Source of the DNA: Methylacidiphilales bacterium
GTDB lineage: Bacteria > Verrucomicrobiota > Verrucomicrobiia > Methylacidiphilales > UBA1321
Assembly (NCBI GenBank): GCA_021272165.1
Contig: JAJSLK010000004.1
Coordinates: 1-51,949 of the forward strand
Length of the DNA stretch: 51,949 nucleotides
Reading direction: 5' to 3'
Shown: one piece after another, positions 34,343 through 41,963 of the stretch
Numbering within the stretch: position 1 is the first letter of the stretch
Layout of the letters: every line of letters begins with the position of its first letter
The notes under the pieces: generated by a model
The model's database searches: none
What the model saw: only the letters and a program-made list of their open reading frames with translations
Told to the model about the DNA's origin: nothing
Translations under genes and position numbers: made by a program

Positions 34343-36622
34343 CTAGTTGGCCGTTCCCGTTGTGGTCGTCGTGGTCGTTGTTGCGGTGGGCAGTGCCTGA
34401 TTGTTCGCGTTCGGCCCAGTCGCTGCCGTCCCCGCGGCGACGTGGAGGTTGATCAGGTTCAGGCGGGCCTGCATATTAACATCGTGGAGTTGCTGCCGCG
34501 CGGCCTGGTAATCCTGCAGGGCGGTCAGCACGTCGAGATTGCTGACGACGCCGCGGCGGTAATCATCGACCTGCGCCTCGAAATTCCTGGCCGCAAGCTC
34601 GGCCGCTTCGTGCAGGACAAGGACCTGGGCGATGCTCGCGTTGAAATTGGCGTAGGCGGTGCGCGTATCCTGGTCGGCTGTGCGTTGCAGTTGCTCGACG
34701 TTCAGCGCGCTTTGCCGGACGAGCTCCTTGTTCTGATGGATCTGCGCGATGATGAGGCCGCCGTCGAAGATCGGCATGGAGGCTTCGAGAGTCATGCTGG
34801 CATCGATCTGGTTGGAGGGCGGGTCCTGCGAAGCGAGATAGTCGCCGGTGGCGGTGATGGTTGGCCAGAGCTGGCCTTTGGCGACGGAGAGGTTCCGCTC
34901 CGCCTCGCGCAGGCTGTCGAGCTGCGAGAGAATGTCGGGACGGGTGCCGCTTTTCTTGAGATAAGCCTCGAGTTGCGCCGCGCTGGGCAGCCTCTGGGTG
35001 TCCTTGAGCTTGATGTAGCTCGAGGGAATCCCGATGTAGAAGGCGAGAGTTTCCTTGGCGGCGTTGAGCGATCCCCGCTGCTGCTCGTAAGTCACCTTGG
35101 CATTGGCGAGATCGGTCTGCGCCTGGAGCAGTTCGGCCGGACGCGAGCGGCCGAGGTTGACGCGATCGTGGAGATCATCGACGCGCGCCTTGAGGGCGTC
35201 GATCAGGTCGGACTGGATGATCATGTCGCCCTCGTATTGGAGGACGTCGTAGAAAGCCTGGGCGACGCTCTGGTAAATGGTCTGGTAATTGCGCGCGAGC
35301 GTCTGCCGTTTGGCCTCGATGGCCTCCTCGTTCGCTCCCACGGTGTTCCAGTTCTGGCCGCCGTTGAAGAGTGTGTAGTTCATGGTGACGTGCGACTGGG
35401 AGGTGTAATTGCGGTTCCCGACGAAGGTTGAATTGCCGAGGACGTTGAAGGAGTTGACGCCGGGGCTCCGATAATGGAGGAACTGCTGCTGGTTCGTCGC
35501 GGTAAACGTCGGCCAGAGCGCCGCGATGGCCTGGCTCAACTGCGCCTGGGCGACGTAGATGTCCTGCAGGCTGATCTTGAGCGAGTCGTTGCGCACCGCG
35601 GTCAGTTGAAAGCAGGTCTGGAGGTCGAGCGCATGAGTGTCACACGAGTTTTTCGCGATGGGTGAGACGGTGGCGAGTTCCGGGTGGCTGGCCTGAACGG
35701 CCAGCGGCTCGGGCCGGACGTCGGCAAGGTTCGGGGAGGGGGTACTCGGAGCGGTATTGGTCTGCTCGGGAATCGTGACCATCGGCACCAGATTCATGTC
35801 GGCCGCGTTGGTGAGGACGGCGGGAGTGGGCGTCGGAATGGCGGTGGGAGCGATGGCCGAAACGGGCTCGTTGGTCACGGCGGGCACGGGGGCGGCATTA
35901 GTTTGCGCAAATGCCATCAAGGGCAGGCCAAACAACGCCAGGATGGCCGCGGCCTTGGCCAGCCGCGACGTGCGGCGCAACGCGGCGTCGGCGGCCGGGA
36001 GTTTCCGGTCGATGGCGCTGCCGCGCAGGAAGAGCTCGATCATCCGCCGCGGGGCCATGCGGGGAGGCAGGTTTCCGGGAAGCTTGCTTTTTTGGAGCTT
36101 GGCTTCGAAGACGGCCATCACGGTCGCATGTTGGATGATGTTGAAGTAGGCCTGGGTAAGCTCATCGATGGTGAAGTCGCTGTTCAACGCGCCGCGCTCC
36201 AGGCCGGTCTTGATGATCTGGCGGACAAATTGGAGCGTCTCGTGCATCTTGTGGGGTTTTTTGAAGCCGGAAGGAAATTCGCCCGGCGCGGCGAAGGCAA
36301 TGGAAAAGCAGAGGCGGAGCAGGTCGGGATGGCGGCGGGTGAAATCGGTCACGGCGACGATGATGTCGGTGAGCTGGTCGACGGTGGGCTTGGTGTCCGG
36401 GGCGGCCTCGCTCATGAGCCGGAGACGCTCGTCCATGGCCTGGTCGACCAGCGCCTGGAAGAGGCCTTCCTTGTTTTCGAAATAATAATAGAGGGTCGGT
36501 TTGGTCACTTTGGCCTCGTCGATGATCTCCTGCACGGAGGTGCCGGCATAGCCGCGATTGGCGAAAAGCTTCAGGCTGGCGTCGAGCAGGCGCCGCCGCG
36601 GTTCGGAAGTCGTTTTGCTCAT
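34343..36622 (-). CDS. TetR-type repressor fused to TolC-like outer-membrane channel
   Basis: One open frame with two unlike halves. Counting from the earliest ATG at 36646, residues 9-215 are TetR: MSKTTSEPRRRLLDASLKLF, the helix-turn-helix TSVQEIIDEAKVTKPTLYYYF, then a ligand domain ending FLRGSAIDRK. Residues 223-247 (LRRTSRLAKAAAILALFGLP...AFA) form a Sec signal with a likely cut after Ala247. A Pro/Thr/Ala linker and a TolC-type OMF (residues about 330-745; LYNYT/FNGGQNW, PAELLQAQTDLANAKVTYEQ) follow, then a poly-Thr tail. No stop separates the parts. ATG 36622 is preferred. A TTG codon at 35980, residue 223, could start a separate TolC. Confidence 0.88.
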   Translation of the reverse strand: MSKTTSEPRRRLLDASLKLFANRGYAGTSVQEIIDEAKVTKPTLYYYFENKEGLFQALVDQAMDERLRLMSEAAPDTKPTVDQLTDIIVAVTDFTRRHPDLLRLCFSIAFAAPGEFPSGFKKPHKMHETLQFVRQIIKTGLERGALNSDFTIDELTQAYFNIIQHATVMAVFEAKLQKSKLPGNLPPRMAPRRMIELFLRGSAIDRKLPAADAALRRTSRLAKAAAILALFGLPLMAFAQTNAAPVPAVTNEPVSAIAPTAIPTPTPAVLTNAADMNLVPMVTIPEQTNTAPSTPSPNLADVRPEPLAVQASHPELATVSPIAKNSCDTHALDLQTCFQLTAVRNDSLKISLQDIYVAQAQLSQAIAALWPTFTATNQQQFLHYRSPGVNSFNVLGNSTFVGNRNYTSQSHVTMNYTLFNGGQNWNTVGANEEAIEAKRQTLARNYQTIYQSVAQAFYDVLQYEGDMIIQSDLIDALKARVDDLHDRVNLGRSRPAELLQAQTDLANAKVTYEQQRGSLNAAKETLAFYIGIPSSYIKLKDTQRLPSAAQLEAYLKKSGTRPDILSQLDSLREAERNLSVAKGQLWPTITATGDYLASQDPPSNQIDASMTLEASMPIFDGGLIIAQIHQNKELVRQSALNVEQLQRTADQDTRTAYANFNASIAQVLVLHEAAELAARNFEAQVDDYRRGVVSNLDVLTALQDYQAARQQLHDVNMQARLNLINLHVAAGTAATGPNANNQALPTATTTTTTTTGTAN

Positions 36623-36669
36623 GATCTGTCCAATTTCGCAGGCCATCGCGGGGCGTCAATCGGAAAGAT

Positions 36670-36687
36670 ACCTACCGTTCGGTAGGT
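36670..36687. promoter_or_regulatory. TetR-type operator palindrome
   Basis: ACCTACCGTTCGGTAGGT: perfect 8-base arms around a 2-base centre. It sits 48 bases upstream of the TetR-TolC ATG (36622) and 45 bases before the divergent oxidoreductase ATG (36732). Its form is usual for TetR/AcrR operators, so it probably binds the repressor half of the fusion. It may also affect the divergent gene. Confidence 0.75.
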
Positions 36688-36731
36688 GATGGTGATTGCT
36701 CACTTTGCCATCCTTGATAGAAACAACCATC

Positions 36732-37775
36732 ATGATTCGCATTGCCATTGTCGGTACGGGCGGAATGGGCAACAGCCACGCCGATATTTTTTCCAAGATC
36801 AAGGGTTGCAAGATTGTCGCCGGGTGCGACATCAACGAGGCGAGGGTGCAGGCTTTCTGCACGAAGCACTCCATTCCCGATTTTTACTCTGATTTCGAGC
36901 TGATGCTGGAGAAGAGCCGGATCGACGCGGTCGTCAACGTGACGCCGGACCAGTTCCACGCCCCGCTCTCGATCCGGGCGATCCAGGCGGGCAAGCATGT
37001 GCTTTGCGAGAAGCCGCTGGCGCTCAATTACGCCGAAGCGATGACGATGGTGAGGGCGGCCAAAAAGAAGGGCGTCATCAACATGGTCAACTTCAGCTAT
37101 CGCAACGCCCCGGCGCTGCATCGCGCGCATCAGCTCGTCGCATCCGGCCGGCTTGGCGACATCGTCCATGTCGACGCGAGCTACCTGCAGAGCTGGCTGA
37201 CCTCGAAGGCCTGGGGTGCCTGGCGGGACAACCCCGCGCTGGTCTGGCGGCTCTCCACCAAGCACGGGAGCATGGGCGTGCTGGGCGACGTGGGTATTCA
37301 CCTGGTCGATTTTGTCACCTTTGCCGTGGGCGACATGAAATCGGTCAATGCCCAGTTAAAGACGTTCCAGGGGCTCAAGGGCAAAAAGCATGGCGTCTAT
37401 ACGCTGGATGCCAACGACACGGCGCTGATGCAGGTGGAGTTCAAGAGCGGCGCGCTCGGCATGTTGCACACGACCCGCTGGGCCACGGGCCATATCAATA
37501 GCATTGAGCTTCTTGTTTGCGGCACCAAGGGCGCCTTGCGGATCAACCTCGATCAGGGGTGGGATAGGCTAGGGCTCTCGCTGGGTAAGGACATCGATAC
37601 CGGGAAATGGGTCGAGGTTTCGTGTCCGCCGGTGCCCCGTATCGCGGAGCGGTTCATTAAGGCGATCAGGACCGGCGTGAACGATCAGCCCGATTTCCAG
37701 CGCGGCGCCGACGTGCAGAAGGTGCTCGATACCTGCTTCCTGTCCAACGCGTCCGGCAAGCGGACGAAAATTTAA
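36732..37775 (+). CDS. Gfo/Idh/MocA-family oxidoreductase
   Basis: NAD(P)-dependent dehydrogenase, usually acting on sugars or inositols. The Rossmann loop is IRIAIVGTGGMGNSHAD; the family motif HVLCEKPLALNYAEAM contains the EKP lysine near residue 95; GVLGDVGIHLVDFVTF holds the Gly/His substrate segment of the C-terminal half. ATG 36732 gives 347 residues, typical; an earlier in-frame start would add 12 residues of no family likeness. It diverges from the efflux operon across the operator at 36670-36687 and converges with nadE. Substrate unknown. Confidence 0.9.
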   Translation: MIRIAIVGTGGMGNSHADIFSKIKGCKIVAGCDINEARVQAFCTKHSIPDFYSDFELMLEKSRIDAVVNVTPDQFHAPLSIRAIQAGKHVLCEKPLALNYAEAMTMVRAAKKKGVINMVNFSYRNAPALHRAHQLVASGRLGDIVHVDASYLQSWLTSKAWGAWRDNPALVWRLSTKHGSMGVLGDVGIHLVDFVTFAVGDMKSVNAQLKTFQGLKGKKHGVYTLDANDTALMQVEFKSGALGMLHTTRWATGHINSIELLVCGTKGALRINLDQGWDRLGLSLGKDIDTGKWVEVSCPPVPRIAERFIKAIRTGVNDQPDFQRGADVQKVLDTCFLSNASGKRTKI

Positions 37776-37781
37776 ATCTGC

Positions 37782-39422
37782 TCAGCTCCGGAAGCGCTGG
37801 GCGATGGGCACACGGCGGCCCATGCCGAAGGCCCGGGGCGAGACTTTCAGGCCGGGCGCGGCCTGGCGGCGCTTGTATTCGCTGAAGGTGATCTTGTTGA
37901 GGACATCCTTTACTGTCTCGGGCGAGATACCTTCGCTGACCAGCATTTTGGGGTCGGCATCGTCCACGACGTAATGGCGCAGGATGCGGTCGAGCAGATC
38001 GTAAGGCGGCAGGCTGTCCTGGTCGGTCTGGTTCGGGCGCAGCTCGGCGCTGGGCGGCTTTTCGATCGTTTTCCACGGGATGATTTCCTCATGGCGGTTG
38101 ACCCACTGCGCGAGAGCGTAGATTTCGGTCTTCAGCACGTCGGCGATCACCGCCAGCGCGCCGCACATATCGCCGTAAAGAGTGCAATAGCCGACTGCGA
38201 GCTCCGATTTGTTGCCGGTGGTCAGGACAAGCGGGCCGAATTTATTGGAAAGCGACATGAGCAGGAGCCCGCGCATCCGCGACTGGATGTTCTCCTCGGT
38301 CGCATCAGGCGTGCGCCCCGCAAAAACACCGGTCAGCGTTTTCTCGATTTCCGTCACCGGCCCGGCGATGGGCAGTACGTCGTAGCGAATCCCCAATTTT
38401 TTCGCCAGTTGCGCCGCATCGGTGAGGCTGCCTTCGCTCGAATAACGGGATGGGAGCGAAACGCCCCAGACCTTATCTGCGCCGAGGGCCTCGGCGGCGA
38501 TCACCGCAACGAGCGCCGAGTCGATCCCGCCGGAAAGCCCGATCACGGTCGATTTGAAGCCGCATTTGCCGACGTAATCGCGCACGCCGAGGACCAGCGC
38601 GCGGAAGAGTTGTTCCTCCTGGTTGGCCGGGAGCGCCGGGGCCGGAGAGGGGACGGAGGCTTCGAGATCGACGACCAGGACGTCCTCGGCGAAGCTCGCA
38701 CCGAGCGCCAGCATTTCGCCGCGGGCATTGAGCGTCACGCTGTGGCCGTCGAAAATCAGCTCGTCGTTCGCGCCGACGGTATTGACCTGCACCAGCGGGA
38801 CTTTTTCATCGCGGGCGACCCGTTGCAGCATGGCCAGCCGGGTCGCTTCCTTGCCGCGCTGCCACGGTGAGGCGGAGATGTTGACGATCAATTTCGCGCC
38901 GGCGTCGACGAGCTCGCGGATGGGGTCGCGCCGGTAGCGGCGTTCGGGCCAGAAATCGGCATCGTTCCAGATATCCTCGCAGATTGTCACCCCGATTTTC
39001 AGGCCGTCGATTTCAACCGGGACGATTTTCCCGGCCGGCTCGAAATAACGGTCCTCATCGAAGACGTCATAGGTGGGCAGCAGCGATTTGAAGATGCGCT
39101 GGATGACCTTACCCTGCCGGATGACGGCGGCGGCGTTGCACAGCGAGCGCCCGGGCCGGTCGGGATTGAGGTCGACGTAACCAACAATGAGCGGGATATC
39201 GCCGACGGAACGGGCCAGGGTGTTGAGGCAATCGAGTCCCCGCTGGACGAAATCGTCGCGGAGGAGGAGGTCGCGCGGCGGGTAGCCGCAGAGGATCAGT
39301 TCCGGCGCCAGGACGAGCTCGGCGCCGCGCTCGACGGCCTGCCGATAGGTTTCCTCCACGCGGGCACGGTTCTGATCGAACGCGCCAATGGTGGCGTTGA
39401 GCTGGAGCAGGCCGATGCGCAT
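37782..39422 (-). CDS. nadE: glutamine-dependent NAD(+) synthetase
   Basis: Amidates nicotinic acid adenine dinucleotide to NAD using ammonia from glutamine. N-terminal glutaminase (nitrilase) domain with Glu41 (LAPELILCGYPP), Lys112 (RIFKSLLPTYDVFDE) and Cys148 (GVTICEDIW). C-terminal synthetase domain with the ATP loop VIGLSGGIDSALVAVIA, SLPSRYSSEGSL and TTGNKSELAVGYCTLYGD. 546 residues is the size of the two-domain form. Just past its start on the genome (39473-39560) lie two copies of the dispersed repeat. Single gene, convergent with the oxidoreductase. Confidence 0.96.
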   Translation of the reverse strand: MRIGLLQLNATIGAFDQNRARVEETYRQAVERGAELVLAPELILCGYPPRDLLLRDDFVQRGLDCLNTLARSVGDIPLIVGYVDLNPDRPGRSLCNAAAVIRQGKVIQRIFKSLLPTYDVFDEDRYFEPAGKIVPVEIDGLKIGVTICEDIWNDADFWPERRYRRDPIRELVDAGAKLIVNISASPWQRGKEATRLAMLQRVARDEKVPLVQVNTVGANDELIFDGHSVTLNARGEMLALGASFAEDVLVVDLEASVPSPAPALPANQEEQLFRALVLGVRDYVGKCGFKSTVIGLSGGIDSALVAVIAAEALGADKVWGVSLPSRYSSEGSLTDAAQLAKKLGIRYDVLPIAGPVTEIEKTLTGVFAGRTPDATEENIQSRMRGLLLMSLSNKFGPLVLTTGNKSELAVGYCTLYGDMCGALAVIADVLKTEIYALAQWVNRHEEIIPWKTIEKPPSAELRPNQTDQDSLPPYDLLDRILRHYVVDDADPKMLVSEGISPETVKDVLNKITFSEYKRRQAAPGLKVSPRAFGMGRRVPIAQRFRS

Positions 39423-39472
39423 CCCTCTACGATAGCGACGATTGGCCGGTGCCGCACTTCAAAAACTCCGTC

Positions 39473-39560
39473 ATCCCTCGACAAGCTCAGGATGACAGAC
39501 TGTTTAAATTGAACATTCGCACTTTTGTGCAAAACCACTCTTTGACAAGCTCAGGATGAC
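39473..39560. repeat. dispersed repeat, copies 4 and 5
   Basis: 39473-39509 (ATCCCTCGACAAGCTCAGGA...) matches 27660-27695 with few changes, and 39538-39560 is a second shorter direct copy (TTTGACAAGCTCAGGATGAC). The interval includes TTTTGTGCAAAACC, similar to TTTTTGCGTAAAACC after copy 3. The HIT gene's stop codon lies within copy 5. Confidence 0.75.
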
Positions 39561-40036
39561 TGAAGCGCGTTCTTCACCGCCTTATAGACCGTGGCCAGGT
39601 CGGTGGGATGGATCCGGGTGAGGGCGGTGGTGGTCATGAAATTGGAATCGCCGCGCCAGCGGGGGACGAGATGGACGTGGAGGTGCTGCTCGATGCCGGC
39701 CCCGGCCGCCGCGCCGATGTTGATGCCGACATTGAAACCCTGCGGATTGTAGACGGCCGTGATCGCGGCCTTCACCCGCTTGAGCATGGTCATGAGCTCG
39801 AGCAATTCATCGTCGCCGAGGTCTTCAATGGAGCCGGTCGCGCGGTAGGGCACGACCATGAGATGGGCCGTGTTGTAGGGATAAAGATTGAGCAGGGCAA
39901 AGCAGCTCTTGCCCCGCGCCAGAACGTAGTTAGCTTCGTCGTCTGAACTCTGCGCAATTTCGGCGAAAACATCCCCCTTTGATTCCTGGGGATGTTTCAC
40001 GTAAATATTGCGCCAGGGGGCCCAGAGATGTTCCAT
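39551..40036 (-). CDS. HIT-family nucleotide hydrolase or phosphorylase
   Basis: Small enzyme of nucleotide metabolism with the histidine triad HLHVHLVPRW. Start MEHLWAPWRNIYVKHPQ is the common N terminus of the Ap4A-type HIT branch, so ATG 40036 is used; 161 residues. Further likeness: CFALLNLYPYNTAHLMVVPYR. An ATG eight codons upstream is possible but adds an unlike stretch. The final residues and the stop (ALQSS, TGA at 39553-39551) fall in the dispersed repeat. It diverges from holA with only 22 bases between starts. Confidence 0.88.
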   Translation of the reverse strand: MEHLWAPWRNIYVKHPQESKGDVFAEIAQSSDDEANYVLARGKSCFALLNLYPYNTAHLMVVPYRATGSIEDLGDDELLELMTMLKRVKAAITAVYNPQGFNVGINIGAAAGAGIEQHLHVHLVPRWRGDSNFMTTTALTRIHPTDLATVYKAVKNALQSS

Positions 40037-40058
40037 AAGATCGATCACCAGTAAACGC

Positions 40059-41159
40059 ATGGCCCCATCCGCAAGCAATACGAAAGCGGCGCCGATCCAT
40101 TTTCTTTGCGGCTCCGACGAGGACGCGGTGAAGAAAGCCGCGGCTGACCTGGCCGCGAAGCTCGCGCCGGCCGACCCGATGAATTTCGAGACCATCGATG
40201 GCCGGGCGAACACGGTCGAGGAGGCGGCGCAGTCGGTCCAGAGGGTGCGCGAGGCGATCCTGACGCTGCCTTTTTTCGGTGGCGGCAAGCTGGTCTGGTG
40301 GAAGGCGGTCAACTTTTTCGATGAAACGGGCGTGGGCCGCCATAGTTCGGTGAAGGAGGCGCTGGAGTCGTTCCTACCCGATCTCGAGAAGGTCGATGGC
40401 CCATCGGTCACACTCATCATCAGCGCCTTGGGCATCCACAAGGGCCGCACTTTCGGCAAGGGGCTGCTCAAGCTGGCCCAGGCGAAATACTTTGACCTGC
40501 CCGACCTCCGCAGAACCTCCGAGGACGAGATTATTTTCCAGATCGAGCGCCGGATGAAAGAGGCCGGTCTGCGGCCCGGTCCCGGTGCGGCGGAACGGTT
40601 TTTCCAGGCCACCGGTATCGACACGACCGCCTGGTCACAGGAGCTCGAAAAGCTTCTTTGCTTCGCGGGAGACGCCAAGGCCGAGCTGACTTATGAGGAG
40701 GTCAACCGGATCATCAGCGGAAGCCGGGAGGTGTTGATCTGGGACTTTTGCCACGCTGTCCTGGGAGGCGAGGCGAAGCTGGCCTTGCGCCAGCTTTCGG
40801 CCCTGCTGGCGCAGGACGAAAACGAAATTGGCATCCTGATTCTCCTGGCGGGGCAGGTGCGGCTTGCGGCCCTGGCTGCCGTGCTGAAGGACAATCAGAT
40901 GCTGCGGCTGAGCCGGGGATCGTTTGTCTCGGCCGACGTGACGGCAGTCGGTGCGGCCTACCTGCCACGAAAGAAAAGCGGGGAACCGATCAGCACCTAC
41001 GCCCTGGGACAGGCCGCGCAGAGGAGCCAGCATCGTCCCGCCCGCTTCTGGTTCCGGGCCTTATCGCTGCTGCATCAGGCCCAAAAGGAAATGCTCACGG
41101 GCGAAAGCGACAAGCGCCGCACTCTGGAACTGCTCGTCCTTGATATTGTTGCCGGATAA
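40059..41159 (+). CDS. holA: DNA polymerase III delta subunit
   Basis: Opens the sliding clamp in the clamp-loader complex. The N-terminal half has IHFLCGSDEDAVKKAAADL, FETIDGRANTVEEAAQSVQ and ILTLPFFGGGKLVWWKAVNFF, matching the delta pattern of small/basic clamp-contact helix; the middle and C-terminal parts (GIDTTAWSQELEKLLCFAGD; LLAQDENEIGILILLAGQVRLAAL; KRRTLELLVLDIVAG) follow the family. ATG 40059 gives 366 residues. Earlier in-frame ATG 40008 overlaps the HIT gene and is rejected. Ends just before the promoter region of the secreted protein at 41223. Confidence 0.88.
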   Translation: MAPSASNTKAAPIHFLCGSDEDAVKKAAADLAAKLAPADPMNFETIDGRANTVEEAAQSVQRVREAILTLPFFGGGKLVWWKAVNFFDETGVGRHSSVKEALESFLPDLEKVDGPSVTLIISALGIHKGRTFGKGLLKLAQAKYFDLPDLRRTSEDEIIFQIERRMKEAGLRPGPGAAERFFQATGIDTTAWSQELEKLLCFAGDAKAELTYEEVNRIISGSREVLIWDFCHAVLGGEAKLALRQLSALLAQDENEIGILILLAGQVRLAALAAVLKDNQMLRLSRGSFVSADVTAVGAAYLPRKKSGEPISTYALGQAAQRSQHRPARFWFRALSLLHQAQKEMLTGESDKRRTLELLVLDIVAG

Positions 41160-41222
41160 CATTGCACATATTTCCGCGTAAAATGTTTTGACCAATGGGA
41201 TCATTTGAAACTACATACTAGT

Positions 41223-41882
41223 ATGTCATTTCGCGCAATGGTACTTAAGCGGAGTCATGTTGTCCTTTTGCTTCTCGGGTTGGCTCCGATCCCCCTCTTC
41301 GGTCAGGCTGCGAATTCGCCGGTTGTTTTCGCCAACCAGGATGCCGTTACGACCACCTTCGTCCATGCGCCCAATTACGGCGGGACCAATGGTAATGGCG
41401 GCGGTGGCGACAACAATCAGTGGCTGAAGGTTGAATTCCATTACTCGGTCACTCCCGCCACGGGCGACTACCAGGACGCGGTTGAGTTCAAGGTCTGGAT
41501 CGAAGGCCGCGACCTTCTCGATCCGCAGGGCAAGCCGGGCGAAGGCATTGCCGTGGCGTTGACCGGCTCGGTCGCCTACGTGAACATCCCGAAGGGCAAG
41601 GATTGTTACGGTGTTTTCTACGTTCATCCCTCGACGCTGGGCCGTTACAGCACCGACCGGGGCTATGAGGACTTCGACCGCAAGTTCGACGTCCATATCG
41701 AGGCCTTCGTCAATGGCGCCAAGATGGACTATTCCAACAAGAACAAGGAAGACGACGCGGAGAATTGGTATAAACCGCTCCGGGTCGTTCCCGGCCTTGT
41801 TTATCGCCAGGACCAGACGCCTTTCATCATGGCTGATCCGGACCGTTATCCCGCCATCAAATTGCCAACGACCACCCAGTAG
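41223..41882 (+). CDS. secreted protein, Amuc_1102-like position in pilus-type locus
   Basis: 219 residues with a Sec signal (VLKRSHVVLLLLGLAPIPLFGQA, cleavage near residue 29) and a beta-rich mature part (WLKVEFHYSVTPATGDYQDAVEFKVWIEGRDLL, YVNIPKGKDCYGVFYVHP). Not a family I can name with certainty. Its place, directly before the PilM-type gene, is that of Amuc_1102 in Akkermansia, and the size agrees. ATG 41223 is used; ATG 41238 (MVLKRS) is possible. A -35-like TTGACC at 41188-41193 lies upstream but no good -10 follows. Probably first gene of the locus. Confidence 0.72.
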   Translation: MSFRAMVLKRSHVVLLLLGLAPIPLFGQAANSPVVFANQDAVTTTFVHAPNYGGTNGNGGGGDNNQWLKVEFHYSVTPATGDYQDAVEFKVWIEGRDLLDPQGKPGEGIAVALTGSVAYVNIPKGKDCYGVFYVHPSTLGRYSTDRGYEDFDRKFDVHIEAFVNGAKMDYSNKNKEDDAENWYKPLRVVPGLVYRQDQTPFIMADPDRYPAIKLPTTTQ

Positions 41883-41963
41883 GCTGTCCGTCCGATCACC
41901 CAATGAAATAACAGTCAGGTCGTTCCCTTTGCCCCAGCTCCTTTAAGACGTTAAATCTTTTCC

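Noticed and set aside
34442..36685. Two + strand frames (about 330 codons each) opposite the TetR-TolC gene
   Set aside because: Antisense shadows with no family likeness, while the minus strand has both TetR and OMF signatures.
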